Below the pieces are notes generated by a model. That model was not told the DNA's origin. It saw only the letters and a program-made list of their open reading frames with translations, and did not search any database. Of a stretch of DNA of 64,000 nucleotides, positions 1-8,125 are shown piece by piece. This stretch comes from Aquimarina sp. BL5 (GTDB taxonomy: Bacteria > Bacteroidota > Bacteroidia > Flavobacteriales > Flavobacteriaceae): assembly GCF_003443675.1 (NCBI RefSeq), contig NZ_CP031963.1, positions 1,511,501 to 1,575,500 on the forward strand. The letters run 5' to 3'. Each line of letters begins with the position of its first letter. Positions within the stretch are counted from its first letter, which is position 1. The translations under genes and the position numbers were made by a program.

Positions 1-1062
1 TATGGTACGAAATTTAGAGCAAATCCAATTGGAACTGGACCTTTTAGATTTAAACTTTGGAAAGAAAACATCAAACTGATATTACGTCGCAATGAGCTTT
101 ATTTTGAAAAAGACAAAAACGGAAAACAATTACCTTATCTCGAAGCTGTTGCAGTTACATTTTTACCGGATAAACAAACAGAATTTTTGCAATTTGCTAA
201 AGGAAATATTGATTTTCTAAATAGTCTGGATGCATCGTACAAAGATGAATTACTCACACCTAGTGGTAAACTAAGAGACAAGTTTAAAGACAAAATTAAG
301 TTTACAAAAAGCCCTTACTTAAATTCAGAATACTTAGGCTTTTACCTAGAAGGAAATAACGAAGAAGTTAAATCTGAATTGATAAGAAAAGCAATTAATT
401 ATGGGTTCGATAGACAAAAAATGATCACCTATTTAAAGAACGGAGTTGGAACTCCCGCTACTAGTGGCTTTATACCCAATGGGCTACCAGGTTATAATGC
501 ACAAAAGGGATACGAGTATAATCCGTCAAAAGCAGAACAACTCATTAAAGAATATATAAAGCGCAGTGGCAACAAAAAACCAACTATTAGGATTGCTACA
601 GATAATAACTACCAAAGTTTGTTTGAATTTATTCAAAGAGAAATGGAAAAAGTCGGCCTTACGGTTATTGTCGATGTAATGACTCCTTCCACGATAAGAG
701 AAAAGAAATGGAGTGGTGAATTGGACACATTTAGGGCAAGCTGGATTGCGGATTATCCAGATGCCGAGAATTTCTTATCCCCTTTCTATAGTAAAAACTT
801 CACTCCAAATGGTCCCAACTACACTCATTTTAAAAACGAAACTTTTGACCAACTTTACGAAAAGAGTTTTTCTATCACAGATAATAAACTAAGAGAAGAA
901 TTATACATAAAAATGGACTCTATAGTAATTGCACATGCTCCCATAGTTCCCTTGTATTATGATCAAGCTACACGATTTGTTCAAAACAGTGTAAAAGGAT
1001 TAACTAATAACCCACAAAACTTCTTAGTCTTAAAGCGGGTTTGGAAGGAGAAGACTCCTTAA
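1..1062 (+). CDS. Peptide/oligopeptide ABC transporter substrate-binding protein (SBP_bac_5), 3' part
   Basis: The reading frame is open from base 1, so the start lies outside the window; 353 residues remain. The motif NPIGTGPFRF near the visible start is the hallmark of the DppA/OppA class of periplasmic solute-binding proteins (family 5), which deliver di- and oligopeptides to an ABC importer. The segments ELIRKAINYGFDRQKMI and the late APIVPLYYDQ are also typical of the C-terminal lobe. The protein ends normally in KRVWKEKTP. In Bacteroidota such proteins are usually lipoproteins, but the N-terminus is missing here. A TTG at 187 is internal to the frame and not a plausible start. No permease or ATPase gene is visible downstream, so partners would be upstream or elsewhere. 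Confidence 0.88.
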   Translation, partial: YGTKFRANPIGTGPFRFKLWKENIKLILRRNELYFEKDKNGKQLPYLEAVAVTFLPDKQTEFLQFAKGNIDFLNSLDASYKDELLTPSGKLRDKFKDKIKFTKSPYLNSEYLGFYLEGNNEEVKSELIRKAINYGFDRQKMITYLKNGVGTPATSGFIPNGLPGYNAQKGYEYNPSKAEQLIKEYIKRSGNKKPTIRIATDNNYQSLFEFIQREMEKVGLTVIVDVMTPSTIREKKWSGELDTFRASWIADYPDAENFLSPFYSKNFTPNGPNYTHFKNETFDQLYEKSFSITDNKLREELYIKMDSIVIAHAPIVPLYYDQATRFVQNSVKGLTNNPQNFLVLKRVWKEKTP

Positions 1063-1184
1063 TCTTTGATTTAACATATACAGAAAACAGCCTTTAATCG
1101 ATTAAAAACACTCTTAATCGATGTTTTTTTATTATATTCGGCATCTATTTAATTTTTTTAACATAAATTTTTAACCTAAATCTT

Positions 1185-2294
1185 ATGAAAAAAACCTATT
1201 TCTGTGCAGTAGCAGCATTATTCCTAGTAGCAGCATCTTGTAGTGATGATGACTCAGTTAGCGGAATCGTAACTGTAACTCCTGATCCAACAGAAGAAAT
1301 TGCTTTAAACCCTGACGATGTATCCGGAAATATTATTATCAACAACGGAACAATAGTTCCCGGTGATGCTCCAACTCCTACAGGCACATTACCTTTTACT
1401 ATGGATCAAACTACGCAATCTGGTTTTCAGAAAAATGGTTTTGATATCACTTTTGACGCACCAACCAATTATGCAGGAGCATATATCCAGGTACAATCCA
1501 CAGATGGTACCATGGCTAATGAATATTGGAACGTTACAGGACCTCGTAGATCAAAAGTAATTAACAATGAGAAAAGAAAAGGATTTTTTAACAAAAAACT
1601 AAGCAAAGTAAACGATCAACAAATTGAAATTGATGTAGATTTTGAAGATACTGTGCCTGCGGGAACATTTTGTTATTTAATCTGTATTTACGATACTGAT
1701 GGTAATATCAGCCAGCCAGTAGAAGTTTGTGTAGAAATTGAAGCATGGGGAGGTAACCCTAATTTAGTGGGTACTTGGAATTACACAAAGCAATTATCGA
1801 ATAACCAAACTCTTGTACTTGGGGATGTGAACTTTTGTGAGGGACCGGGAACTATTACCTGTAATAATGATGATACTTTAGTAGTTCAGGAATCAGAAGG
1901 TTGGTGCTATGCATCTACCGAAATAAAACTGACTTTAGATGAGAATGGAACTTTTACTTTTGAAGATTTATTTTTCCAAAAGCAAGAATTTAATTTTCCT
2001 GAAAGTCTAGAATCTTGTAGTGTTAATAACAGCCAAGTAGTTGACACCTTTGGTTCAGAAGATTTAATATCTGGAATGTGGGCATTTGATGAAGAAGAAA
2101 ATACATTGAACCTGATAGCATTTAAAGACCAAACTACTGACCTTGAAACCAACTTTGTAGATAGTTATGATGAAGAATTTGGTTTTCTGTTTTATTTATC
2201 AGGAACAGTTACTTTAAACGGATCAGAATTAATTATTCTGAGCGATAACGAAAGCGCCTCGGCAGGAGCACTTGAAACATTTTACTCAAAGTAA
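1185..2294 (+). CDS. Hypothetical lipoprotein
   Basis: A 369-residue protein that I do not recognise. It starts with a lipoprotein signal peptide (MKKTYF... AASCSDDDS, lipid-accepting Cys19), and the acidic residues after the Cys are typical of Bacteroidota lipoproteins. Residues about 70-190 look like a beta-rich domain. The region from about residue 195 (PNLVGTWNYTKQ) to the end resembles the lipocalin-like/META-type repeats often found in flavobacterial surface lipoproteins (opening NLVGTW, paired cysteines). The start is preceded by the AT-rich leader aaatcttATG that recurs in front of other genes here. It stands alone and is closed by a strong hairpin terminator shared with the convergent neighbour. 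Function unknown. Confidence 0.85.
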   Translation: MKKTYFCAVAALFLVAASCSDDDSVSGIVTVTPDPTEEIALNPDDVSGNIIINNGTIVPGDAPTPTGTLPFTMDQTTQSGFQKNGFDITFDAPTNYAGAYIQVQSTDGTMANEYWNVTGPRRSKVINNEKRKGFFNKKLSKVNDQQIEIDVDFEDTVPAGTFCYLICIYDTDGNISQPVEVCVEIEAWGGNPNLVGTWNYTKQLSNNQTLVLGDVNFCEGPGTITCNNDDTLVVQESEGWCYASTEIKLTLDENGTFTFEDLFFQKQEFNFPESLESCSVNNSQVVDTFGSEDLISGMWAFDEEENTLNLIAFKDQTTDLETNFVDSYDEEFGFLFYLSGTVTLNGSELIILSDNESASAGALETFYSK

Positions 2295-2311
2295 CTAGAG
2301 TTTACTACATT

Positions 2312-2362
2312 TTATTATACAAAAAAGACAGTCTTAAGAAGACTGTCTTTTTTGTATAATAA
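2312..2362. terminator. Bidirectional rho-independent terminator
   Basis: A perfect 24-bp inverted repeat (arms 2312-2335 and 2339-2362) with a 3-nt loop. The arms carry A-runs and T-runs so that either strand forms a hairpin followed by U residues. It sits between two convergent genes, the lipoprotein ending at 2294 and the minus-strand nucleotidyltransferase ending at 2388, and can serve both. Confidence 0.92.
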
Positions 2363-2387
2363 AAATTTTCAGAATTCCCGAGTCCTT

Positions 2388-3569
2388 TTATACATAACTC
2401 TTACGCCACGTTTTTGTTTCTTCGAAAACGTGCTCCAGAATCTTTTGATCTTCTTCTGTTAGTTCTATATTTCGTCTAGACATCACTACTTTTGCTACTT
2501 CAAAAGCTTTTTTGGTTAAATAGGTAGTAAATCCACTATTGCCTCCCCAACTATAACTAGGTACAAAATTACGTGGGAATCCACTACCGAAAATATTAGC
2601 ATTAACTCCTACTACAGTTCCTGTATTAAACATTGTATTGATACCACATTTAGAATGATCACCCATCATTAAACCACAAAACTGTAATCCTGTTTTCGCA
2701 AAACCTTCTGTTTCATAATTCCATAATCGTACCGGCGCATAGTTGTTTTTAAGATTAGAGGTATTCGTATCTGCTCCAAGATTACACCATTCTCCTAATA
2801 CCGTATTACCTATAAATCCATCATGACCTTTATTAGAATATCCAAATATCACAGAATTATTAACCTCTCCTCCTACTTTAGAATGTGGCCCTACTGTAGT
2901 ACCGCCATATATCTTAGCTCCCATTTTTACGGTGGCATGATCACAAAGAGCAAAAGGTCCTCGAATAAGACTACCTTCCATAATTTCTGCATCTTTTCCT
3001 ATATATATCGGTCCTCCAGATGCATTAAGTGTTGCGAATTCTAATCTAGCACCTTCTTCTAAGAAAACATTTTCTGGCGCAATGACATTATTACTTGTTG
3101 GAATTGGTTGACTCTCGCGATCTTTAGTAAGTAAATCAAAATCTTCCTTGATTGCTCGTTCATTTTTAGAAAAAATATCCCAGGTATATTTTACCGTAAA
3201 TACATCATCATAGCTATACTGAATTACATCATAGGTGTCAAAATCTACTTCCTGATCTTCTTTTGCATAAAAAGCAATTGGTTCGTCTTCAAAAAATATA
3301 GCTTGATTCGGTTCTAAGTTCTTCACCATAATTACTAGATTCTCTGTTGGTAAATAAGAAGCATTTATCATTACATTCTCTTCTAATTCTACCATAGGAA
3401 ACTTACCACTAAGGTATTCTTCGGTAATTGTAGAGGTTGTAAATCCCAAATATTGCTCCCATTTCTCACGAATGGTTAAAATACCAATCCTGATATCAGC
3501 TACTGGTCTGGTATATGTAAAAGGAAGTAGTGAATTTCTGGAAGCTCCATCAAAAAGAATATAATTCAT
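2388..3569 (-). CDS. GlmU-like putative sugar nucleotidyltransferase
   Basis: 393 residues. The start MNYILFDGASRNSLLPFTYT is the N-terminus of the Bacteroidota 'GlmU family/putative sugar nucleotidyl transferase' group (TIGR03991-like). Here the usual nucleotide-binding GxGTRM loop of GlmU is replaced by FDGASRNSLLP. The central part is a left-handed beta-helix of imperfect hexapeptide repeats (IYIGKDAEIMEGSLIRGPFA and onward), ending in the conserved stretch with GMMGDHSKCGIN-type residues (LMMGDHSKCGINTMFNTG). By family it should transfer a nucleotide to, or acetylate, a sugar phosphate in cell-envelope precursor synthesis; the exact substrate is unknown. It is monocistronic as far as can be seen. 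Confidence 0.85.
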   Translation of the reverse strand: MNYILFDGASRNSLLPFTYTRPVADIRIGILTIREKWEQYLGFTTSTITEEYLSGKFPMVELEENVMINASYLPTENLVIMVKNLEPNQAIFFEDEPIAFYAKEDQEVDFDTYDVIQYSYDDVFTVKYTWDIFSKNERAIKEDFDLLTKDRESQPIPTSNNVIAPENVFLEEGARLEFATLNASGGPIYIGKDAEIMEGSLIRGPFALCDHATVKMGAKIYGGTTVGPHSKVGGEVNNSVIFGYSNKGHDGFIGNTVLGEWCNLGADTNTSNLKNNYAPVRLWNYETEGFAKTGLQFCGLMMGDHSKCGINTMFNTGTVVGVNANIFGSGFPRNFVPSYSWGGNSGFTTYLTKKAFEVAKVVMSRRNIELTEEDQKILEHVFEETKTWRKSYV

Positions 3570-3872
3570 AGCTATAAAAATGAAAAGTTTTGCATTGTTA
3601 TTGTTACTTAATAGATGATCAATATTACAATATTAACGCGAATAATGATCAGAAAATTTACGTCAGTCAAAATAATTTTTGATAGAAAATCATATAGAAG
3701 ACAAGTAAATTTTCATTTTTGAAAGTTTATCGATACAATCCGCTTAAGGCGTATCACTCGAAATGACGTAATTAACCATATGAAACCACTATCCACTATT
3801 CGAGTTACATTACAAAAATTCAATTACTCTATGTCATCAAGTTCCAAAAATACGGTAACATCTAAAAACAAA
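3570..3872. other. Intergenic region with a REP-like palindromic fragment
   Basis: About 350 bases separate the two minus-strand genes. No credible coding frame is seen. The only notable content is the REP-like element at 3727-3769 and the rpmE2 terminator at 3873-3898. The remainder is AT-rich and presumably contains the promoter of the GlmU-like gene, which I could not place. Confidence 0.6.
3727..3769. repeat. REP-like intergenic palindromic element (putative)
   Basis: The stretch reads ttatcgatacaatccgctt, then aaggcgtatcactcgaaatg, then acg. It contains the small stem CCGCttaaGGCG and ends in CTCGAAATGACG. Sequences of this type, ending in the equivalent of CATTTCGA on the other strand, are common dispersed intergenic repeats in flavobacterial genomes. 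That is recalled knowledge and was not checked against this genome. Confidence 0.35.
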
Positions 3873-3898
3873 AAAGCCCTTCTATGAAGAAAGGCTTT
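3873..3898 (-). terminator. rho-independent terminator of rpmE2
   Basis: On the minus strand, arms AAAGCCTTTC (3889-3898) and GAAGGGCTTT (3873-3882) form a 10-bp stem with one U.G wobble and a 6-nt loop, followed by T-rich sequence. It lies about 20 bases downstream of the rpmE2 stop codon. Confidence 0.85.
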
Positions 3899-3920
3899 CC
3901 AATAATTCTTACATACTAAA

Positions 3921-4172
3921 TTACTTTTTGAACTTAGCGTATTTGTTTTTGAACTTATCGATACGTCCTGCAGTATCGATTAGTTTAGACTTACCTGTAT
4001 AAAAAGGATGAGATGTTCTAGAAATTTCTAATTTCACTAACGGATACTCAACACCATCAACCTCAAGTGTTTCTTTAGTATTCGCAGTAGATTTAGTTAA
4101 AAAAACCTCATCATTCGACATATCCTTAAAGGCAACTAGTCTGTAATTATCTGGGTGAATATCTTTTCTCAT
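3921..4172 (-). CDS. rpmE2: 50S ribosomal protein L31 type B
   Basis: 83 residues, the usual length for type B L31. The opening [17 protein letters not shown] and the motif [20 protein letters not shown] are diagnostic for this large-subunit ribosomal protein. No Cys residue is present, so it is the zinc-independent (C-) form, which lets ribosomes assemble when zinc is scarce in species that carry both forms. It is a single-gene transcription unit with its own promoter (TTG-N19-TAAATTTG, 4199-4228) and terminator. Confidence 0.97.
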   Translation of the reverse strand: MRKDIHPDNYRLVAFKDMSNDEVFLTKSTANTKETLEVDGVEYPLVKLEISRTSHPFYTGKSKLIDTAGRIDKFKNKYAKFKK

Positions 4173-4198
4173 TGTATTGTATTATCATTTTCGAGGTG

Positions 4199-4228
4199 CA
4201 AATTTAAACATTTTTTATAAAATACCAA
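4199..4228 (-). promoter_or_regulatory. Promoter of rpmE2, Bacteroidota consensus
   Basis: On the minus strand a TTG (4226-4228) is followed after exactly 19 nt by TAAATTTG (4199-4206), a perfect match to the -33/-7 consensus (TTG, N19-20, TAnnTTTG) of the Bacteroidota housekeeping sigma factor. The coding start is 26 bases further on, leaving a short leader. This is the clearest promoter in the window. Confidence 0.8.
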
Positions 4229-4380
4229 CCTTGAATAAAATAAAATTGGTTTAATAATTTTAAAAGATTAAATTTTCATTGTAAAAAAGTATCCTGCTAC
4301 CTGCAATACTCTTTTACTTAAAAGAAATTTAACTCTCTTTATTAGAAAACTCTTACAGTATTAAATTAATAGATGTTATG

Positions 4381-4857
4381 TCATACTTTATTCTCTTCAC
4401 AAAAGATTGCAAGGATTAATGCCCACAAAATAGAGTCATCATCTCCAGCCCCACCAGCTGCACACTCATCGGTATCATTTTTCGCATCCTCTTTAAAACT
4501 TTTATTGATAATAGATAAATATTCAATTATAAAACCTCTAAGTTCTTCTTTAGATAAATTTAATGCTAATACATAATAGTAGAGCTGAACAAACTCTTCC
4601 GTTTGTCGACTCAAAAATTCTTGTTCCAATTGATCAGCTTCTTCAGTAGTCAATCCAGAGGATGATTTGTTTTGTACTTCTTCAATGAATTTAGAAAAAC
4701 CTGGAGAAGGAATTACATCTTTCGCAAAAGCCTCAATAAGACTTTTCACCTTTAAATCTTTTTCTTGTTCCACAGAACCATTAATGCTCTCATCAGACGA
4801 ACAAGAAGTAATAAGCACAAGTAAAAAACTCGTTAAATAAAGTAATTTTGTTTTCAT
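4381..4857 (-). CDS. Small hypothetical lipoprotein
   Basis: 158 residues, not recognised. A lipoprotein signal ends in ITSCSSDES (Cys19). The mature part is predicted helical and acidic. It closes with an unusual Gly/Asp-rich segment (ECAAGGAGDDDS) followed by a hydrophobic stretch (ILWALILAIF) and a second Cys near the end. That C-terminal hydrophobic stretch could insert in a membrane or bind a partner. It stands alone between rpmE2 and the divergent DUF4199 cluster. Function unknown. Confidence 0.75.
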   Translation of the reverse strand: MKTKLLYLTSFLLVLITSCSSDESINGSVEQEKDLKVKSLIEAFAKDVIPSPGFSKFIEEVQNKSSSGLTTEEADQLEQEFLSRQTEEFVQLYYYVLALNLSKEELRGFIIEYLSIINKSFKEDAKNDTDECAAGGAGDDDSILWALILAIFCEENKV

Positions 4858-5047
4858 AAGCCAATATTTTGGGAGTTAAAGAGTCAAAAAAAACAGCTAA
4901 AATGCATTTTTATCTTTATTATGTCTTACTTGTAAAAAACAATAAAAACGATGGTTTAACCGTAATTTTATAACGTAAATATAATCTTTTTTCGATAATT
5001 ACCCATTAAAAAAGAAGAAATTAAGCAATTTACTATTAACATTTTAT

Positions 5048-5055
5048 TATATTTG
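5048..5055 (+). promoter_or_regulatory. -7 promoter element (TATATTTG) for the first DUF4199 gene
   Basis: A perfect TAnnTTTG lies 36 bases before the ATG at 5091. No TTG is found at the expected -33 distance, so only half of the promoter is supported. Confidence 0.4.
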
Positions 5056-5090
5056 AGTTTTAAACTCTACAAAAACAACTAAAGGAAACA

Positions 5091-5621
5091 ATGAAAAGTA
5101 AGAGCATTCCTTCAAAAAAATATATCCTAAAATATGGTGTTCTTTTTGGGATAGCGAGTATTATTTTTAGTCTTACCTCTTACTTAACCGGTAATTACAC
5201 CGATCAAGGTGTATTCCATTTAATTATTCTTTTTTTCATAACTATTACCAGCATCATTGCCGGTCTGCTTATTTTTAAAAAAAATAACAATGGTTATATG
5301 AGTCTTGGAGAAGCGTTAAAGATTAGTATAGGAATATCTTTGTTAGGAGGATTAATGGCTATATTATGGAAGGTTTTATTAATTAAAGTAATAGATCCTG
5401 AAATTATTACACAAATTGAAGACAAGCAAATCAAACGTATTGCAAAAACTGCTACCAATTTCACCCAAGAAAATATTGAAAGAAAAATTGCGATCACAAG
5501 AAAATATACTTCTCCCATTCGAATGATTTTAATTGCTCTTGCAGAAGATTTGATTAATGGTATTTTATTCGGTCTTATTGGCGGACTCATCATCAGAAAA
5601 AAGCGAGACCCTTTTAATTAG
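5091..5621 (+). CDS. DUF4199 family membrane protein (1 of 3)
   Basis: 176 residues with about four hydrophobic segments (roughly residues 14-29, 42-60, 78-98 and 148-168). Between the third and fourth is a polar helix containing the family-typical pattern VIDPEIITQIEDKQIKR...ENIERKI. The arrangement matches DUF4199, an inner-membrane family found in Bacteroidota with no established function. Two further copies follow immediately (5763, 6443), so the locus is a paralogue array. A short positively charged tail (RKKRDPFN) ends the protein. Confidence 0.8.
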   Translation: MKSKSIPSKKYILKYGVLFGIASIIFSLTSYLTGNYTDQGVFHLIILFFITITSIIAGLLIFKKNNNGYMSLGEALKISIGISLLGGLMAILWKVLLIKVIDPEIITQIEDKQIKRIAKTATNFTQENIERKIAITRKYTSPIRMILIALAEDLINGILFGLIGGLIIRKKRDPFN

Positions 5622-5712
5622 TGCTACTGATAAACAGTAGATACTAAAAAAATTATCTCCATTCAGAATTTTCCATTATCATCTTTTTAAAAAGTAAAAT
5701 GTAACAATTTGC

Positions 5713-5720
5713 TACATTTG
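5713..5720 (+). promoter_or_regulatory. -7 promoter element (TACATTTG) for the second DUF4199 gene
   Basis: A perfect TAnnTTTG lies 42 bases before the ATG at 5763, suggesting that this gene can be transcribed separately from the first copy. No clear -33 element was found. Confidence 0.4.
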
Positions 5721-5762
5721 TATACTTATGTGTTATATCTAAATAACCAAAACAATATAATT

Positions 5763-6296
5763 ATGGAAAAACCAGTAAAATCTAATGGAATTGCTCAAGG
5801 TATCACTTTAGGAGTAATTCTTTCATTAATTACTGTAATAGCATATGCGGTGTATCAAGATTTTTTTACTAAATTATGGTACATAAACTTGGCAATTGCA
5901 ATACTATTACCTATCACACTTGGGATCATAGCAGCAGTAAAAAGCAGGAAACAATTAGAAGGTTTCATTTCTTTTAAATCTGCATTTACTTCATACTTTA
6001 TTACTGTTGTAATCGGAACGCTTATTAGCTCGGTAGTAGCCATACTTATTTTTAATGTAGTTGACCCAGAAGCTGCTTTGGATATAAAGGAAAAAGGAAT
6101 TCAAGTTTCTGTTGATTTTATGGAAAGTATGGGAGCACCGCAAGAAGAAATAGAAAAGCAAATTGCTAAAGCTGAAGAACAAGATACTTTAAGCTTAGGG
6201 TCTCAGGTCAAAGGATGGTTTGGATGGATGATATTTTATATCATCATCGGACTATTAGCTTGTTTGGCCGTAAAAAAGAAAGAACCTTTATATTAA
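5763..6296 (+). CDS. DUF4199 family membrane protein (2 of 3)
   Basis: 177 residues from the ATG at 5763, chosen because the open frame upstream (from 5709) covers the apparent promoter and does not resemble the family. Hydrophobic segments lie near residues 12-28, 36-54, 70-98 and 152-170. The signature VDPEAALDIKEKGIQ and EEIEKQIAKAEEQD sits between segments three and four, as in its neighbours. A terminator follows at 6321. Function unknown; the conserved acidic/amphipathic periplasmic or cytoplasmic loop suggests a sensing or partner-binding role, which is only inference. Confidence 0.8.
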   Translation: MEKPVKSNGIAQGITLGVILSLITVIAYAVYQDFFTKLWYINLAIAILLPITLGIIAAVKSRKQLEGFISFKSAFTSYFITVVIGTLISSVVAILIFNVVDPEAALDIKEKGIQVSVDFMESMGAPQEEIEKQIAKAEEQDTLSLGSQVKGWFGWMIFYIIIGLLACLAVKKKEPLY

Positions 6297-6320
6297 AATA
6301 TACATAATTTAAAAACACAC

Positions 6321-6354
6321 AATTGGATTGCTGATGCAGCAATCCAATTTTTTT
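6321..6354 (+). terminator. rho-independent terminator after the second DUF4199 gene
   Basis: A perfect 13-bp stem (6321-6333 with 6337-6349), 3-nt loop ATG, followed by a T-run. It separates the second and third DUF4199 genes into different transcription units. Confidence 0.9.
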
Positions 6355-6406
6355 AGTTCAAAACAGAAAGTCAAGATGAGTTCATATTTTCTATTAATGT
6401 AATACC

Positions 6407-6414
6407 TATATTTG
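6407..6414 (+). promoter_or_regulatory. -7 promoter element (TATATTTG) for the third DUF4199 gene and the glycosyltransferase
   Basis: A perfect TAnnTTTG lies 28 bases before the ATG at 6443 and just after a terminator. No TTG at the -33 distance was seen. Confidence 0.4.
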
Positions 6415-6442
6415 TCAACCAAATCATTTTACTAAATTATCA

Positions 6443-6952
6443 ATGGGGATTTCTCATAAAAATTTTCTTAACTATATTCTTGGCGTAGCCTTTTTATCTG
6501 GTATTTCCAGAGTTGCTTTGGACTATATATCCAGAATATTAGAACTCTCTCCTATTCTATATTATGTTACTTTTTTGATTGCTTTTATACTAGAGATTAT
6601 TCTCATTATATATGTAATTAAAAAATATAAAAACATAAAAGGTAGTTTAACCATTATAGACGCTCTAAAAACGGGTATCATTATTATGGGAGCGATTGGA
6701 CTATGCTACTGTTCTATGGCATATGTTTATGATGTTTATATCGATCCTGATTTTCAAATAAATACACAGTTACGATTTACAGAACAATTTTCTCCAGATC
6801 AGTTGGATCAAGTAAAACTAAATCTTGAGAATCAAGATGCTAGTAAGTCTTATATTGGGGTCATTATGTATACAATTTGGTTTGTATTTTTAGGAGCTGT
6901 GATATCTTTAATTGCAGGTTCTGTTTTTAAAACTAATTCAGCATCAAAATAA
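6443..6952 (+). CDS. DUF4199 family membrane protein (3 of 3)
   Basis: 169 residues with four hydrophobic segments and the loop YIDPDFQINTQLRFTEQFSPDQLDQV in the same position as the DPE-containing loop of the two preceding paralogues. It is more diverged than the first two. Its stop codon is one base before the start of the GT2 glycosyltransferase, so the two genes are almost certainly co-transcribed and possibly translationally coupled. That arrangement hints that this family member works in envelope glycan or lipid modification together with the transferase. Confidence 0.75.
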   Translation: MGISHKNFLNYILGVAFLSGISRVALDYISRILELSPILYYVTFLIAFILEIILIIYVIKKYKNIKGSLTIIDALKTGIIIMGAIGLCYCSMAYVYDVYIDPDFQINTQLRFTEQFSPDQLDQVKLNLENQDASKSYIGVIMYTIWFVFLGAVISLIAGSVFKTNSASK

Positions 6953-6953
6953 T

Positions 6954-7901
6954 ATGGATATTTCTGTTGTCATACCGTTGCTTAACGAGCAGGAATCGCT
7001 TACCGAATTATATGATTGGATCGCAAAGGTAATGCAATCCAACTCTTACTCGTATGAAATCATTTTTATAGATGACGGCAGTACAGATGGATCTTGGGAT
7101 GTCATTACTACCTTATCAAAAAAGGACCAAAACGTAAAAGGAATACAATTCTTGAGAAATTATGGTAAGTCTCAGGCTTTACATGCTGGTTTTGCAGAAG
7201 CTCTAGGTGATGTAGTCATTACCATGGATGCAGATTTACAAGATAATCCAGAAGAAATACCTGAATTATATGATCTGATTATCAAAGATAATTATGATTT
7301 GATTTCTGGATGGAAAAAGAAACGATACGATTCTGTAATCGCTAAAAATTTACCTTCCAAATTATTTAATGCTGCCGCAAGAAAAACATCGGGTCTAAAA
7401 TTACACGATTTTAACTGTGGATTGAAAGCATATAAAAATCAAGTGGTGAAACATGTTGATGTACATGGAGAAATGCATCGCTATATTCCTGTATTGGCAA
7501 AAAATGCTGGTTTTAATAAAATTGGTGAAAAGGTAGTATTACACCAGGCAAGAAAGTATGGTAAAACTAAATTTGGGATGAGTCGTTTTATAAATGGTTT
7601 CTTAGATTTAATTACCATTTGGTTTATGTCTCGCTTTGGTAAGCGCCCAATGCATTTCTTTGGACTGATCGGTACCATTCTTTTTATTGTTGGATTTTGC
7701 TTTTCATTGTATCTAGGAATTGACAAACTCTTTATAGAAACAAAAGGAAGATTAATTGCTCAACGACCTGAATTCTATGTAGCATTGACATCTATGATAT
7801 TAGGAACACAGTTTTTTCTTGCTGGATTCCTGGGAGAGATCATTTTAACAAGCAAGCGAGATAAAGAACGATATAACATTTCTGAGAAAATACATCTCTA
7901 A
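6954..7901 (+). CDS. Family 2 glycosyltransferase, polyprenyl-phosphate type
   Basis: 315 residues from the ATG at 6954, which directly follows the upstream stop. The open frame extends to 6912, but only the downstream ATG gives the family N-terminus MDISVVIPLLNEQESL. Seen: the GT-A motifs DDGSTDGSWD (near residues 40-50), DADLQDNPEEIPE (near 95, metal/nucleotide-binding DxD-type) and KYGKTKFGMSRF, then two C-terminal membrane spans (about residues 225-250 and 275-300). This is the DPM1/ArnC/GtrB group, which transfers a sugar from a nucleotide to undecaprenyl phosphate at the inner face of the cytoplasmic membrane. The sugar cannot be told from sequence. Confidence 0.9.
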   Translation: MDISVVIPLLNEQESLTELYDWIAKVMQSNSYSYEIIFIDDGSTDGSWDVITTLSKKDQNVKGIQFLRNYGKSQALHAGFAEALGDVVITMDADLQDNPEEIPELYDLIIKDNYDLISGWKKKRYDSVIAKNLPSKLFNAAARKTSGLKLHDFNCGLKAYKNQVVKHVDVHGEMHRYIPVLAKNAGFNKIGEKVVLHQARKYGKTKFGMSRFINGFLDLITIWFMSRFGKRPMHFFGLIGTILFIVGFCFSLYLGIDKLFIETKGRLIAQRPEFYVALTSMILGTQFFLAGFLGEIILTSKRDKERYNISEKIHL

Positions 7902-8100
7902 ATCTGAAATCGGTCTAAGAAAATTATTTCTTTTTTTGAGATAAAACTCTTGAAAAATTTCACTCAATTTGTCTTAATTTTCAAACAAAAACTCTCTGTT
8001 TAGGAGATTTTTCTTAAAAAAAAGAACTCCTCTACTTACATAACTTAAGTTTAACGAAGCACATCCTTTTTAAAGGAGCTTACAAAACAAAATTAAATAG

Positions 8101-8108
8101 TATTTTTG
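8101..8108 (+). promoter_or_regulatory. -7 promoter element (TATTTTTG) for the phosphoglucomutase gene
   Basis: A perfect TAnnTTTG lies 17 bases before the ATG at 8126, which would leave a leader of only about ten bases. The -33 partner is not evident. Confidence 0.35.
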
Positions 8109-8125
8109 TTACAAAACCTAAACCA

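Noticed and set aside
187..189. TTG as start of the solute-binding protein
   Set aside because: The frame is open to base 1 and the upstream residues (NPIGTGPFRF) are conserved in the family, so the gene simply begins outside the window.
5709..5762. Longer N-terminus for the second DUF4199 protein
   Set aside because: The added 18 residues are encoded by the promoter region and do not resemble the paralogues.
7999..8030. Terminator after the GT2 glycosyltransferase (AGGAG...CTCCT)
   Set aside because: The stem has internal mismatches and no proper T-run, so it is not a convincing hairpin.
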